From Comamonadaceae bacterium 2FH (GTDB taxonomy: Bacteria > Pseudomonadota > Gammaproteobacteria > Burkholderiales > Burkholderiaceae_C), in NCBI GenBank assembly GCA_005503335.1, contig SCMQ01000009.1, positions 62,001 to 126,000 on the forward strand: a stretch of 64,000 bases of DNA. Reading direction: 5' to 3'. Shown in pieces: positions 34,165 to 43,912 of this stretch (positions are counted from its first letter, which is position 1; each line of letters opens with the position of its first letter). Made by a program: the position numbers and the translations under genes. Under the pieces are notes generated by a model. The model saw nothing but the letters and a program-made list of their open reading frames with translations. It made no database searches and was not told the origin of the DNA.

Positions 34165-34336
34165 CGGCTTCTCCTGGGCAGGTGGCTGGGCATGGCGCCC
34201 AGCAGGCAAGTTAGCCCCAAGGCGGCGACAGGGTTTTGCGCCCCGTCAAGGGCACCGTCAAACTCGGGGGCGTCGGGCGGCCTACACTGCGCCTGGCGCG
34301 CGACCCCGCGCGCGCCCTTGCCGCCAACTTCCGCCC

Positions 34337-35509
34337 ATGAACCCTTCCCTTGCCCTGCTCGCCCTGTGCCAGGGCCTGTTCCTGACCAACAACGTCACCT
34401 TCATCGCGATCAACGGCCTGGTCGGGCTGAGCCTGGCACCGCTGGGCTGGATGGCCACCCTGCCCGTCATGGGCTATGTGGTGGGCGGCGCACTGTCGAC
34501 CGGGCTGGTGGCGCGCACGCAGTCGCGCTGGGGCCGGCGCGCCTCGTTCCAGAGCGGCCTGGCCGTGGCACTGCTGTCCTGCCTGCTGTGCGCTTATGCG
34601 GCCTGGAGCCGCAACTTCTGGCTGCTGGTCTCGGCCACCGTGGTCGCCGGCTATTACAGCGCCAATGGCCAGCTCTACCGCTTCGCCGCGGCCGAGCTCG
34701 CGGCGCCGGCCTTCCGCGAGAAGGCCGTGTCCCTGGTGCTGGCCGGCGGACTGCTGGGCGCGGTGCTGGGCCCCAACCTGGCGGCGCGCACGCGCGAGCT
34801 GACGGCCGCGCCCTTCGTCGGCGCCTACCTCGCGCTGGCCGCGGTGGCGCTGCTCGGCATGGCGCTGATGGCGGGGCTGCGCTTTCCGCCCAGCCCGCCG
34901 CGCAGCGAAGGCCAGGGCAGCGGGCGGCCGCTGTCCGAAATCATGCGCCAGCCGGTGTTCATCGTCGCCACCGCGACCGCGGCCCTGGGCTATGGCGTGA
35001 TGAACCTGCTGATGGCGGCCACGCCGCTGGCCATGCAGGTCTGCGGCCTGCCTTTCGCCGACACCGCCCTGGTGCTGGAATGGCATGTGATCGGCATGTT
35101 CGCGCCGGGCTTCTTCACCGGCCACCTGATCCGCAAGTTCGGCGCCCTGCCGGTCATGGGCGTGGGCGTGCTGCTCAACGCGGCCTGCATCGCGGTGGCG
35201 CTTTCGGGCGTTCAGCTCCATCAATTCGTGGTCGCGCTGTTCCTGCTCGGCCTGGGCTGGAACTTCCTGTTCACCGGCAGCACCACGCTGTCGCTGCGCG
35301 CCTACCGGCCCGAGGAGAAGGACCGCGCCCAGGCGGCGATCAACTTCTTCGTGTTCCTGGTCATGGCGCTGAGCTCCTTCGCCTCGGGCGCCCTGGTCAC
35401 CACCCAGGGCTGGGCCCTGCTCAACCTGGGCTCGCTGCTGCCGGTGGCGCTGACCGGCGCGGCGCTGGCCTGGCTGGCGCTGCGCCAGCGCGCCGAAGGC
35501 CGCGCGTAG
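34337..35509 (+). CDS. MFS transporter
   Basis: A 390-residue inner-membrane protein with twelve predicted hydrophobic segments. Between segments 2 and 3 it has LVARTQSRWGRRASFQSG, the loop motif of the superfamily. After segment 6 a short cytoplasmic loop (PPSPPRSEGQGSGRPLSE) separates the halves. The overall type resembles proteobacterial MFS proteins of unknown substrate. No co-directional neighbour points to a substrate. Confidence 0.8.
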   Translation: MNPSLALLALCQGLFLTNNVTFIAINGLVGLSLAPLGWMATLPVMGYVVGGALSTGLVARTQSRWGRRASFQSGLAVALLSCLLCAYAAWSRNFWLLVSATVVAGYYSANGQLYRFAAAELAAPAFREKAVSLVLAGGLLGAVLGPNLAARTRELTAAPFVGAYLALAAVALLGMALMAGLRFPPSPPRSEGQGSGRPLSEIMRQPVFIVATATAALGYGVMNLLMAATPLAMQVCGLPFADTALVLEWHVIGMFAPGFFTGHLIRKFGALPVMGVGVLLNAACIAVALSGVQLHQFVVALFLLGLGWNFLFTGSTTLSLRAYRPEEKDRAQAAINFFVFLVMALSSFASGALVTTQGWALLNLGSLLPVALTGAALAWLALRQRAEGRA

Positions 35510-35515
35510 CCGGCC

Positions 35516-36988
35516 TCAAGGCATGCGCGCGATCACCTCGGCCACGGCGGCCGTGAGCCGGCGCGCATAGGGCACATGCAGGAACTCGTTGGGCCCGTGG
35601 GCATTGCTCTGCGGCCCGAGCACGCCGCAGACCATCATCTGCGCCTGCGGGAAGCCCTGGCTCAGCAGGTTCATCAGCGGGATGGTGCCGCCCTGGCCTA
35701 TGTAGCCGCAGGGCGCGCCGAAATAGGCCTGGCTGGCCGCGTCCAGCGCGGCGCCGAACCAGGGCGGCGCGCTGGGCGCGCTCCAGCCGCTGGCCGCGCC
35801 GTCGGGATGGAAAGTCACCTTGGCCTGGTAGGGCGCGTCGTCCTCCAGCAGCGCCTTCATCTGCTGCAGGGCCACGGCCGCGTCGACCAGCGGCGGCAGG
35901 CGCAGGCTGAGCTTGAAAGCCGTATAGGGCCGCAGCACGTTGCCCGCGTCCTTGAGCGCGGGCAGGCCCTCGGCGCCGGTCACGCTGAGCGTGGGCGCCC
36001 AGGTGCGGGCCAGCAGGCCGTCCAGCGGGTCGCGCGTGGTGGGCAGGGTGAAGACCGTGGAGCCGCCGCAGTCGTGGTGGGCCCAGGGAAAGCGCTTGTG
36101 CACCTCCTCGCCGAGGATGGCCGCCGTGGCGCGCGCTTGGGCCAGCCGGTCAGGCGGCACCTCGCAGTGGAAACTCGCCGGCAGCAGGCGGCCGGTGGTG
36201 CTGTCCTCCAGGCGGTCCAGCAGCTGGCGCATGATGCGAAAGCTCGAGGGCACCAGGCCCGAGGCGTCGCCCGAGTGCACGCCCTCGCTCAGCACCTCGA
36301 CCTTGAGCGTGCCGCTGGCCATGCCGCGCAGGCTGGTGGTCAGCCAGAGCTGGTCGTAGTTGCCGGCGCCGCTGTCCAGGCAGATCACCAGGCCCACCTG
36401 GCCCAGGCGCGGGCGCAGGGCATGAACATAGGGCAGCAGGTCGTAGGAGCCCGACTCCTCGCAGGTCTCGATCAGGCCCACGATGCGCGGGTGGGGCAGC
36501 TGCTGGGCCTTCAGGGCCTGCACGGCCGCGATGCTGGCGTAGACCGCGTAGCCGTCGTCGGCGCCGCCGCGGCCATAGAGCCTGCCGTCCTGGTACTTGG
36601 GCGTCCAGGGGCCCAGGTCGCTGCGCCAGCCCGAGAACTCGGGCTGCTTGTCGAGGTGGCCGTACATCAAGACCGTTTCCCGCGCGTCGCTGCGCGTGGC
36701 GCCGATCTCGAAGAACAGCACCGGCGTGCGGCCTGGCAGGCGCACGACCTCGAGCTTCAGGCCCTCGACTTTCTGCGCCTCGACCCAGGCCGCGGCGTTG
36801 CGCACCACGGTCTCGATGTGGCCGTGCGCGGCCCAGTCGGCGTCGAAGGCCGGCGACTTGGCCGGAATGGCGATGTAGTCGGTCAGCTGGCGCAGGATGT
36901 CGCCGTCCCAGGCGCGCGTGACATGGTCCAGGGCGGCGGCGGCGTCGAGCGCGCCGGCGGGCAATTCGCGGTGCAGCGGGGCATTCAT
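35516..36988 (-). CDS. M20-family metallopeptidase (dipeptidase-like)
   Basis: A 490-residue zinc peptidase of the M20/CNDP type. The metal ligands are visible in order: His-X-Asp in VLMYGHLDKQPE, the bridging aspartate in GRGGADDGYA, the Glu pair in LIETCEESGSYD, the aspartate in ICLDSGAGNYDQ, and a C-terminal histidine in NAHGPNEFLHV. A dimerisation domain occupies the middle. No signal peptide is present, so it should act in the cytoplasm on dipeptides or related amides. It ends 7 bp from the convergent MFS gene. Confidence 0.88.
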   Translation of the reverse strand: MNAPLHRELPAGALDAAAALDHVTRAWDGDILRQLTDYIAIPAKSPAFDADWAAHGHIETVVRNAAAWVEAQKVEGLKLEVVRLPGRTPVLFFEIGATRSDARETVLMYGHLDKQPEFSGWRSDLGPWTPKYQDGRLYGRGGADDGYAVYASIAAVQALKAQQLPHPRIVGLIETCEESGSYDLLPYVHALRPRLGQVGLVICLDSGAGNYDQLWLTTSLRGMASGTLKVEVLSEGVHSGDASGLVPSSFRIMRQLLDRLEDSTTGRLLPASFHCEVPPDRLAQARATAAILGEEVHKRFPWAHHDCGGSTVFTLPTTRDPLDGLLARTWAPTLSVTGAEGLPALKDAGNVLRPYTAFKLSLRLPPLVDAAVALQQMKALLEDDAPYQAKVTFHPDGAASGWSAPSAPPWFGAALDAASQAYFGAPCGYIGQGGTIPLMNLLSQGFPQAQMMVCGVLGPQSNAHGPNEFLHVPYARRLTAAVAEVIARMP

Positions 36989-37038
36989 GGCGGTCTCCGG
37001 TGGGAGACGCTACTGTACCCCCGCGCCGGCCGCGCAGC

Positions 37039-37821
37039 TCAGCGGGCGCCGGCGCTCACCGGGCGCTGGGCGCGCCGGTCCAGCAGCCAGGCGCCGGCCA
37101 GCCAGGCCGTGGGCACGAGCACCAGGGCCAGCGAGATCGCCTGGGCGATCCAGCCCTCGGCCAGGTCTTCGGTGGCCAGGTGCCACCAGGCGTTGTCGAC
37201 GACAGGCACCAGGTTGGCCTCGGTGAACTCGTGCAGGGCGTAGATGACCAGCTGCAGTGCGAACAAGGCCATGAACCAGGCCGTGACGCGGAAGAAGCGG
37301 CCCAGCTGCACCTGGTGGCCGAAGCGCACCCACAGCAGGGCGATGGCGGCGGCGATCAGCAGGCCCATGAAGCCGCCCACGGCCATGTGGCGCAGCTCGT
37401 GGTTGCCGGCCAGCGAGGCGATCATGGTCGCGGTCTCCACGCCCTCGCGCCCGACCATGAAGACCGTGAAGGCGAATACCGACCACCAGGCGGCGGCGCC
37501 GTTGCGTGCCGCGGCCTGCTCCAGCCGCAGGGCGATGTCCTGGACCATGCCCTTGCCGGCACGCCGCATGTGGACCACGCACCAGGCCACGGCGGCGGCG
37601 GCCAGCAGCGCCAGACTGCCCTCCCAGGCCGGCGACAGGGCGCCGATCTGCGACAGCAGCAGGCCCAGCAGGGCCGAACCGGTCACGGCCGCGACCACGC
37701 CCCAGCGCAGAGCGCCTAGCAGCGTGAACAACCCGAAACGGCGCAGGTACAGGGTGGCGATGGCCACCACCAGAAAGGCCTCGAGGCCTTCGCGAAATCC
37801 GATCAGCAACACCTGGAACAT
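37039..37821 (-). CDS. FTR1-family iron permease
   Basis: A 260-residue membrane protein with seven predicted helices. Two iron-binding REXXE motifs are present: REGLEAF in helix 1 and REGVETA in helix 4. These define the FTR1/EfeU family of iron importers. No EfeO, EfeB or cupredoxin partner lies beside it, so its oxidase or delivery partner is elsewhere or absent. A Fur-like box 30 bp upstream suggests iron repression. Confidence 0.92.
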   Translation of the reverse strand: MFQVLLIGFREGLEAFLVVAIATLYLRRFGLFTLLGALRWGVVAAVTGSALLGLLLSQIGALSPAWEGSLALLAAAAVAWCVVHMRRAGKGMVQDIALRLEQAAARNGAAAWWSVFAFTVFMVGREGVETATMIASLAGNHELRHMAVGGFMGLLIAAAIALLWVRFGHQVQLGRFFRVTAWFMALFALQLVIYALHEFTEANLVPVVDNAWWHLATEDLAEGWIAQAISLALVLVPTAWLAGAWLLDRRAQRPVSAGAR

Positions 37822-37850
37822 GCCTCAACCTCTCTTTTCAATATCGCTAA

Positions 37851-37865
37851 TGATAACCACTCTCA
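37851..37865. promoter_or_regulatory. Fur-like box upstream of the FTR1 permease
   Basis: TGATAACCACTCTCA matches the 7-1-7 Fur consensus TGATAATNATTATCA at 11 of 14 positions and lies 30 bp upstream of the permease start. Confidence 0.6.
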
Positions 37866-37968
37866 TTTCGATTTACAAGACAGCAGGGACTTGCGTGACC
37901 TCTTGAAACGAAGCGCAGCAGGCTGCGGCCTAGAATGGCCCCATCCTTTCCCATGACGGCCCCTGGCC

Positions 37969-39576
37969 ATGCTGATGCGCGCTCCCCGGCTTTCCCCGGC
38001 CCCTGGCCAAAGGCGCCTGGCCCTGGCCCTGGCGCTCGGCCTGTGCCTGGCCCTGGCGAGCGGGGCCAGCTGGGCCGCGGCTGGCGAGGAACTGCTGTGG
38101 TTCGCGGCCGGCCGGCCCAGTGCCCAGGCGCGGCAGGCGATCGAGCTCCTGCAGGCCGCCCGGTCCGACGGGCTGGACCCCGCGGACTACCAGGCCGAGC
38201 CGCTGTCGCTCGCCCTGGCCCAGGTCGAGCAGGCGCCCGCAGGGCCCGCGCTGCGGCCGCTGGACCAGGCGCTGACTCAGGCCATGCAGCGTTACCTGGC
38301 CGACCTGCACCAGGGCCGTGTCGACCCGCGCCGCATCCACGCGGATTTCAGCGTGACATCACCCGGGCGCATCGATGCGCCCGCCCGGCTGCGCACGGCG
38401 CTGGCAGGCAACCGGCTGGCCGAGGCGGTGCGCGAGGCGGCGCCGGCCCTGCCCCAGTACCCGCGGCTGCGCGCGGCCCTGGCCCGCTACCGCGAGTTGG
38501 CCGAGCACCCGGCTTGGCAAGCGTCCCTGCCGCCGCTGCCGGGCAAGGCCCTGAAGCCCGGGCAGGCCTGGTACGGCCTGCCCCTGCTGGCGCAGCGGCT
38601 CGGCGCGCTCGGCGACTTGCCGGCCGGCGCGCCGCTGCCCGGGCGCTACGAGGGCGCCTTGGTGGACAGCGTGCGCGCCTTCCAGGCGCGCCACGGCCTG
38701 GCCCAGGACGGCGTGCTCGGCCCGGCCACGCTGGCCCAGCTGAACCAGCCGCCCGCGGCGCGCGCGCGGCAGATCGAGCTGAGCATGGAGCGCCTGCGCT
38801 GGACCCCGCTGCTGCAGGGACCACGCATGATCGTGGTCAACGTGCCCGAGTTCATGCTGCGCGCCTACGAGGTGCGCGAAGGCCGGGTCGAGGTTCGCCT
38901 GGCCATGAAAGTCATCGTCGGCAAGGCCCTGGACACGCGCACGCCGCTGTTCGACGAGGCCATGCGCTTCATCGAGTTCAGCCCCTACTGGAACGTGCCG
39001 CCGTCGATCGCGCGCGGCGAGCTGGTGCCGCGCCTGCGCCGCGAGCCGGCCTATTTCGAGCAGCAGGGCTTCGAGTTCGTGGCCGGCGACGGCTCGGTGA
39101 TCAGGACGCTGTCGGACGCCCAGCTCGAGCGCGTGCTGCGCGGCCAGTTGCGCATCCGCCAGCGGCCTGGCCCGGCCAACGCGCTGGGCGACATCAAGTT
39201 CGTGTTCCCCAACAACGACAACATCTACCTGCACCACACGCCCGCGCCCGAGCTGTTCCAGCGCGAGCGGCGCGATTTCAGCCACGGCTGCATACGCGTG
39301 GAGGAGCCGGTGGCGCTGGCCAAGTTCGTGCTGCAGGACGCGCCCGACTGGCCCGAGTCGCGGATTCTGGAGGCCATGGCCAGGGGCGAATCCGCCACCC
39401 TGCGCCTCAAAGACCCGGTGCCGGTGGTGATCGCCTACAGCACCACCCTGGTGCGGCAGGACGGACGGGTGTTCTTCTTCCCCGACCTGTACGGCCATGA
39501 CCGCCTGCTCGACGAGGCGCTGCGCGCCCGCCCCCGACCCGCTGGGCCCATGGCCCCGCAGCCCGGCACGCCATGA
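37969..39576 (+). CDS. L,D-transpeptidase of the YcbB/LdtD type
   Basis: A 535-residue periplasmic enzyme that makes 3-3 peptidoglycan cross-links. After a signal peptide (LALALALGLCLALASGASWA) comes a scaffold domain, a peptidoglycan-binding repeat (ALVDSVRAFQARHGLAQDG) and the catalytic YkuD domain. The active site is SHGCIRVE with the upstream His in YLHHTPAPELF. The downstream murein hydrolase overlaps its stop as ATGA. This ycbB-ycbK type adjacency is also found in E. coli (ldtD-mepK). Confidence 0.92.
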   Translation: MLMRAPRLSPAPGQRRLALALALGLCLALASGASWAAAGEELLWFAAGRPSAQARQAIELLQAARSDGLDPADYQAEPLSLALAQVEQAPAGPALRPLDQALTQAMQRYLADLHQGRVDPRRIHADFSVTSPGRIDAPARLRTALAGNRLAEAVREAAPALPQYPRLRAALARYRELAEHPAWQASLPPLPGKALKPGQAWYGLPLLAQRLGALGDLPAGAPLPGRYEGALVDSVRAFQARHGLAQDGVLGPATLAQLNQPPAARARQIELSMERLRWTPLLQGPRMIVVNVPEFMLRAYEVREGRVEVRLAMKVIVGKALDTRTPLFDEAMRFIEFSPYWNVPPSIARGELVPRLRREPAYFEQQGFEFVAGDGSVIRTLSDAQLERVLRGQLRIRQRPGPANALGDIKFVFPNNDNIYLHHTPAPELFQRERRDFSHGCIRVEEPVALAKFVLQDAPDWPESRILEAMARGESATLRLKDPVPVVIAYSTTLVRQDGRVFFFPDLYGHDRLLDEALRARPRPAGPMAPQPGTP

Positions 39577-40160
39577 GGATTGCTGCCAGAATCCACTGCG
39601 TGCCCAGCCTGCCGACCACCCCCTCCCGCCGCCGCTTCCTGCGCCAGGGCATGCGCCTGGCGCTGGCCGGCAGCGCCCTGCCGCTGGCGCTGCCCGCCCT
39701 GGCCGCGCGCCCGGACGCGCGCAGCCTGAGCCTGAGCCATGCCCACACCGGCGAGCGCCTCTCCCTGGTCTATGCCCTGGGCGACGACTACCTGCCCGAG
39801 TCGCTGGGCCGCCTGAACCGCTTCCTGCGCGACCATTACTCGGGCGAGGTCGGCACTATAGACCCCCAGCTGTTCGACCTGCTGCACTGCGTCAAGCAGA
39901 CCCTGGGCGGCGAGCCCTGGTTCCAGGTCATCTCGGGCTACCGCTGCCCGGCCACCAACAGCCGGCTGCGCAGCACGCGCGGCGGCGGCGTGGCCCAGCG
40001 CAGCCTGCACATGGACGGCAAGGCCATCGACATCCGCATCACCGACCTGCCGCTGGCCGAGCTGCGCGATGCCGCCCTCTCGCTGCGCGGCGGCGGGGTC
40101 GGCTTCTACGCGCGCGAGCAGTTCGTGCACCTAGACACCGGCCGCCTGCGCAGCTGGTGA
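39573..40160 (+). CDS. DUF882 / M15-type murein endopeptidase, MepK-like
   Basis: A 195-residue protein with a twin-arginine-type signal (RRRFLRQGMRLALAG with cleavage near ALA). The mature domain is the peptidase M15-like DUF882 fold: VISGYRCPATNSRLR, the zinc ligands in LHMDGKAIDI, and FVHLDTG. E. coli MepK cleaves the 3-3 cross-links made by L,D-transpeptidases. Translational coupling to the L,D-transpeptidase gene fits a maker-and-breaker pair. Confidence 0.9.
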   Translation: MRIAARIHCVPSLPTTPSRRRFLRQGMRLALAGSALPLALPALAARPDARSLSLSHAHTGERLSLVYALGDDYLPESLGRLNRFLRDHYSGEVGTIDPQLFDLLHCVKQTLGGEPWFQVISGYRCPATNSRLRSTRGGGVAQRSLHMDGKAIDIRITDLPLAELRDAALSLRGGGVGFYAREQFVHLDTGRLRSW

Positions 40161-40182
40161 AGCGCCGGGCGTGCCCGCCCGA

Positions 40183-41049
40183 TCAGTGAAAGTGCGCCAT
40201 CAGCGCGCGCGGCATGCGCTGGCGCGTCAGGCCGCCGCGCGCCAGCCAGCGCTCGGTCTGCTCGGCCGCGCGTTCTATCAGTTCGCCGGCGCGCGAGAAA
40301 TCGTAGGGCGAGGTGGTCAGCGGACACAGCGGCGGCACGGTGATGATCTCGGCCTGCTCGCGGTGGCGCTCGAACTCCAGCGCCAGCTGGTGCGCGATCA
40401 GCAGGGTCACGGCGTGCAGGGCGCTGGCCACCGCGCTGGCCGGCGGGGCGTCGAGCATGCAGGCAAAGCCCGTGGGCAATACGATCACGCGCTGCGCGCC
40501 GAGTTCGACCGCCGTGCTGATCGGCGTGTTGCCGGTGATCGCGCCGTCTATCAGGTAGCGCCCGGCGAGGCGTACCGGCGGAAACACCACCGGGATCGCA
40601 CTGCTGGCCATGATGGCGTCGACCGCCGGCCCCTCCGACAGGCGCACCGTGCCGCCGCCCAGCAGGTCGGTCGCCACCACATGCAGCGGCAGCTGCGCCT
40701 GCTCCAGCCGCTGGTAGGGCAGGCAGCGCTCGCACAGGCGGCGCAGGCCCGTGGGGTCGATGGCGAAGCTGCGCCGGCCGCCCACCACGCCGAACACGTC
40801 GCGCCAGGCCAGGGGAAAGACCTCGCGCCGATCCAGGCTGCGCCAGATCGCCTCGAGCTGCGCCACGCCGCGCGCATGGGGCGCGCCGGCGAAGTAGGCG
40901 CCGTTGATCGCGCCCACCGAGGAGCCGACCACCAGGTCAGGCCTCAGGCCATGCGCGACCAGGGCGCGCAGCATGCCGACCTGCACCGCGCCGAAGCTGC
41001 CGCCACCGGCCAGAACAAAGGCCGTCTTCTTGCCTGCGCCGTCATCCAT
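40183..41049 (-). CDS. Patatin-like phospholipase
   Basis: A 288-residue lipid acyl hydrolase of the patatin family (RssA-like). The oxyanion-hole motif is LAGGGSFGAVQVGMLRAL, the nucleophilic serine is in GSSVGAING, and the catalytic aspartate is in DGAITGNTP, so both residues of the Ser-Asp dyad are present. No signal peptide is seen. It lies between the MepK gene (convergent) and the tetronate operon and is probably transcribed alone. Confidence 0.88.
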   Translation of the reverse strand: MDDGAGKKTAFVLAGGGSFGAVQVGMLRALVAHGLRPDLVVGSSVGAINGAYFAGAPHARGVAQLEAIWRSLDRREVFPLAWRDVFGVVGGRRSFAIDPTGLRRLCERCLPYQRLEQAQLPLHVVATDLLGGGTVRLSEGPAVDAIMASSAIPVVFPPVRLAGRYLIDGAITGNTPISTAVELGAQRVIVLPTGFACMLDAPPASAVASALHAVTLLIAHQLALEFERHREQAEIITVPPLCPLTTSPYDFSRAGELIERAAEQTERWLARGGLTRQRMPRALMAHFH

Positions 41050-41093
41050 GGGCCCAGTGTTTCACACCCGGCCCCGCAACTCAATCCCGCGCG

Positions 41094-41930
41094 TCAGCGC
41101 CAGGCCTGCATCCAGCCCAGGCCGGCCGAGGTGCCGCCGGCCTGGCCGCCCTGGCGCGGCTTGTACTCGCAGCCCAGCCAGCCGTCCCAGCCGCAGGCGG
41201 CGGCCACCTCGTCGATCACGCCGAACAGGTAGGGGTAGTTGAGCTCGCCGATGTCGGGCTCGTGGCGCTCGGGCACGCCGGCGATCTGGAGGTGGCCCAC
41301 GGCGCCGCTGGGCAGGTACTGGCGGATCTTCATGGCCACGTCGCCCTCGACGATCTGGCAGTGGTAGAGGTCCATCTGCACCTTGAGGTTGGGCGCGCCG
41401 ACCTCGGCCACGATGGCATGGGCCTGGTCCTGGCGGTTCAGGAAGAAGCCCGGGATGTCGCGCAGGTTGATCGGCTCGATCAGCACCTCGCGGCCCCGCC
41501 GGGCCGCCTGGTCCGCGGCCCAGCGCAGGTTGGCGACATAGGTGGGGCGCAGCTCCTCGCGCGTGCGGTCGGCCGGCAGCAGGCCGGCCATCAGGTGGAT
41601 GCGCGGGCAGGCCAGCGCCTCGGCGTAGTCCAGGGCCAGCGCCACGCCGGCGCGGAACTCGGCCTCGCGGCCGGGCAGGCAGGCCGTGCCGCGCATGCCG
41701 CCGGCCCAGGCCGCGTCGATGGACGCGGCGTCGGTGCCGCCGGGCGGGGCGTTGAACAGCACCTGCTGAAGGCCATGGGCCTTGAGGCGCGCGGCCAGTT
41801 CCTCCCTGGCGAAGGCGTAGGGAAACAGGTATTCGACGGCCCGGAAGCCGTCCTTGGCCGCCGCCTCGAAGCGGTCGAGGAAGGGCAGCTCGGGGTACAT
41901 CATGGACAGGTTGGCAGCGAACTTGGGCAT
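41094..41930 (-). CDS. otnI: 2-oxo-tetronate isomerase OtnI (hydroxypyruvate isomerase family)
   Basis: A 278-residue TIM-barrel isomerase. It opens [20 protein letters not shown], and the metal-binding glutamate is in [13 protein letters not shown], followed by [16 protein letters not shown] and the C-terminal GCEYKPRQG. The family includes hydroxypyruvate isomerases. The neighbours otnC, otnK, denD and ltnD assign it to the interconversion of 2-oxo- and 3-oxo-tetronate. It is the last gene of this minus-strand operon, 43 bp after otnC. Confidence 0.88.
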   Translation of the reverse strand: MPKFAANLSMMYPELPFLDRFEAAAKDGFRAVEYLFPYAFAREELAARLKAHGLQQVLFNAPPGGTDAASIDAAWAGGMRGTACLPGREAEFRAGVALALDYAEALACPRIHLMAGLLPADRTREELRPTYVANLRWAADQAARRGREVLIEPINLRDIPGFFLNRQDQAHAIVAEVGAPNLKVQMDLYHCQIVEGDVAMKIRQYLPSGAVGHLQIAGVPERHEPDIGELNYPYLFGVIDEVAAACGWDGWLGCEYKPRQGGQAGGTSAGLGWMQAWR

Positions 41931-41973
41931 GGGTTGTCCTTGGAAGACGGGTCGATGGAAGGCGCGCGCGGGC

Positions 41974-42636
41974 TTACCAGCGCGCGCCGAAGCTCCGGCG
42001 CAGCTCCTCGATCTGCGCCTCGTCCAGCGGGGCGGGCGGCGAAGGGCTCAGGCACAGCAGCCTCGCGGTCTCCTCGAGCTCCTCCAGCGTGGCCATGGCG
42101 GCGGCCGGGCTGTCGTGCCAGACATTGGGTCCCAGGCGCTCGAGCATCACCGCGCGGATGGGCGCGCCGCGCTCGCCGTAGCGCGCGATGGTCTCGGCCA
42201 CCAGGGCCGCGGCGGCCGGGTCGCCGGGGCGGTGGTAGGGAATCAGCGGCACATGGCCGACCTTCATCACGAAATAGGGCGTGAGCGCCGGCAGCAATTC
42301 CTCGCCCTGGGCGCGCAGCGTCAGCGCCACGCAGTGCGTGCTGTGGGTGTGGATCACGCAGCGGGTGCCGGGGTCGAAGCGCTGGGCCGCGTCGTAGATC
42401 TGGCGGTGCAGGGCCAGGGTCTTGCTCGCGCGGTCGCCGCCGAGCTGCTGCCCGTTGGCGTCCAGGCGCGCCAGGCGCGCGGGGTCGAGCCGGCCCAGGC
42501 AGGCGTCGGTGGGCGTGATCAGGAAGCCGTCGTCCAGCCGCAGGCTGATGTTGCCGGCCGTGGCATGCACGTAGCCGCGCTCGAACAGGCTGCGGCCGAC
42601 GCGGCAGATCTCTTCGCGGGCTTGTGTCTCGTTCAT
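41974..42636 (-). CDS. otnC: 3-oxo-tetronate 4-phosphate decarboxylase OtnC (class II aldolase fold)
   Basis: A 220-residue class II aldolase/adducin-fold protein. Metal ligands are visible in [13 protein letters not shown] (His-X-His), and the N-terminal [19 protein letters not shown] is the substrate phosphate loop. In the tetronate pathway OtnC decarboxylates 3-oxo-tetronate 4-phosphate to dihydroxyacetone phosphate. The ATG overlaps the otnK stop as ATGA. Confidence 0.9.
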   Translation of the reverse strand: MNETQAREEICRVGRSLFERGYVHATAGNISLRLDDGFLITPTDACLGRLDPARLARLDANGQQLGGDRASKTLALHRQIYDAAQRFDPGTRCVIHTHSTHCVALTLRAQGEELLPALTPYFVMKVGHVPLIPYHRPGDPAAAALVAETIARYGERGAPIRAVMLERLGPNVWHDSPAAAMATLEELEETARLLCLSPSPPAPLDEAQIEELRRSFGARW

Positions 42637-43910
42637 GCCTGCAGCATTTTGAAGGACTTGGTGAAGAAGTCGTCGCTGCCGAAGTTGCCGGACTTGAGCG
42701 TCAGGTGCAGGCCCTCGCCACCGGACGCAACAGACTGCGCATGGCACCAGGGCACGCCGGGGTCGATCTGCGGGCCGATCTGCAGCTGGGCGATGCTCAG
42801 CGCCTGCACGCAGGCGCCCGAGGTCTCGCCGCCCGCCACCACCAGCTGGCGCACGCCGCGCTGCACCAGGCCGCGCGCGATCGCCGCGATGCAGCGCTCG
42901 ACCATGGCGCCCGCCTCTTCGACGCCGAGCTGGCCCTGCACGGCCTTGACGGCGGCGGGGTCGGCGGTGGCATAGACCAGCACCGGCCCACTCTCGAGCA
43001 GCGGCTCGGCCCAGGCCAGGGCCTCGGCGGCCACGTCCACGCCGGCCGAGATGCGCAAGGGGTCTATGGCCAGCGCGGGCCGGCCGGACTTGATGAAGTC
43101 CAGCACCTGGCGGTTGGTGGCCAGCGAGCAGCTGCCCGAGACCACGGCCTGCAGGCCGCCCGCGGGCGGCAGACGGCTGGCCTGGGGCGAGGGCGCGACG
43201 CCGAAGTTGGCCGGCAGGCCAATCGCCACGCCCGAGCCGGCGGTCAGCAGCGGCAGCTCCTTGAGCGCCGGGCCCATGCGCAGCAGGTCCTCGTTCGAGA
43301 CCGCGTCGACGATGGCCATGCCCACGCCCTGTTCGCGCAGCTCGGCGATGCGCGCGCGCACCGCATCGGCGCCCTGGCTCACCGCCCGGTAGTCGATCAG
43401 GCCCACCTTGCGCCGGGTCTGCGCCTGCAGCACGCGCACCAGGTTGGGGTCGGTCATGGGGGTGAGCGGGTGGTTCTGCATGCCGCTCTCGCTCAGCAGC
43501 ACATCGCCGGCGAACAGATAGCCCTTGAACACGGTGCGGCCGTTGTCGGGGAAGGCCGGGGTGGCGATGGTGAAGTCGCAGCCCAGCGCGTCCATCAGCG
43601 CCTCGGTCACGGGGCCGATGTTGCCCTGCGGCGTGCTGTCGAAGGTGGAGCAGTACTTGAAGTAGATCTGGCGCGCGCCCTGGGCCTGCAGCCAGGCCAG
43701 GGCTTCGAGGGACTGAGCCACGGCCTGCTCGGGCGCGATGGTGCGCGACTTGAGCGCCACCACCACGGCGTCGACCTCGACGCTGAGGGGCCCCTCGGGC
43801 ACGCCTATGGTCTGGACCACGCGCATGCCGGCGCGCACCAGGTTGTTGGCCAGGTCGCTGGCGCCGGTGAAGTCGTCGGCGATGCAGCCCAGGAGGATGC
43901 CTGCGCCCAT
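42633..43910 (-). CDS. otnK: 3-oxo-tetronate kinase OtnK (DUF1537/four-carbon acid sugar kinase)
   Basis: A 425-residue four-carbon acid sugar kinase. The N-terminal domain begins LGCIADDFTGASDLANNLV, the family signature, and the C-terminal nucleotide-binding domain has VVAGGETSGACVQAL. It phosphorylates 3-oxo-tetronate at O4. It starts two bases after the denD stop and is coupled to otnC by a 4-bp overlap. Confidence 0.92.
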   Translation of the reverse strand: MGAGILLGCIADDFTGASDLANNLVRAGMRVVQTIGVPEGPLSVEVDAVVVALKSRTIAPEQAVAQSLEALAWLQAQGARQIYFKYCSTFDSTPQGNIGPVTEALMDALGCDFTIATPAFPDNGRTVFKGYLFAGDVLLSESGMQNHPLTPMTDPNLVRVLQAQTRRKVGLIDYRAVSQGADAVRARIAELREQGVGMAIVDAVSNEDLLRMGPALKELPLLTAGSGVAIGLPANFGVAPSPQASRLPPAGGLQAVVSGSCSLATNRQVLDFIKSGRPALAIDPLRISAGVDVAAEALAWAEPLLESGPVLVYATADPAAVKAVQGQLGVEEAGAMVERCIAAIARGLVQRGVRQLVVAGGETSGACVQALSIAQLQIGPQIDPGVPWCHAQSVASGGEGLHLTLKSGNFGSDDFFTKSFKMLQA

Positions 43911-43912
43911 GC

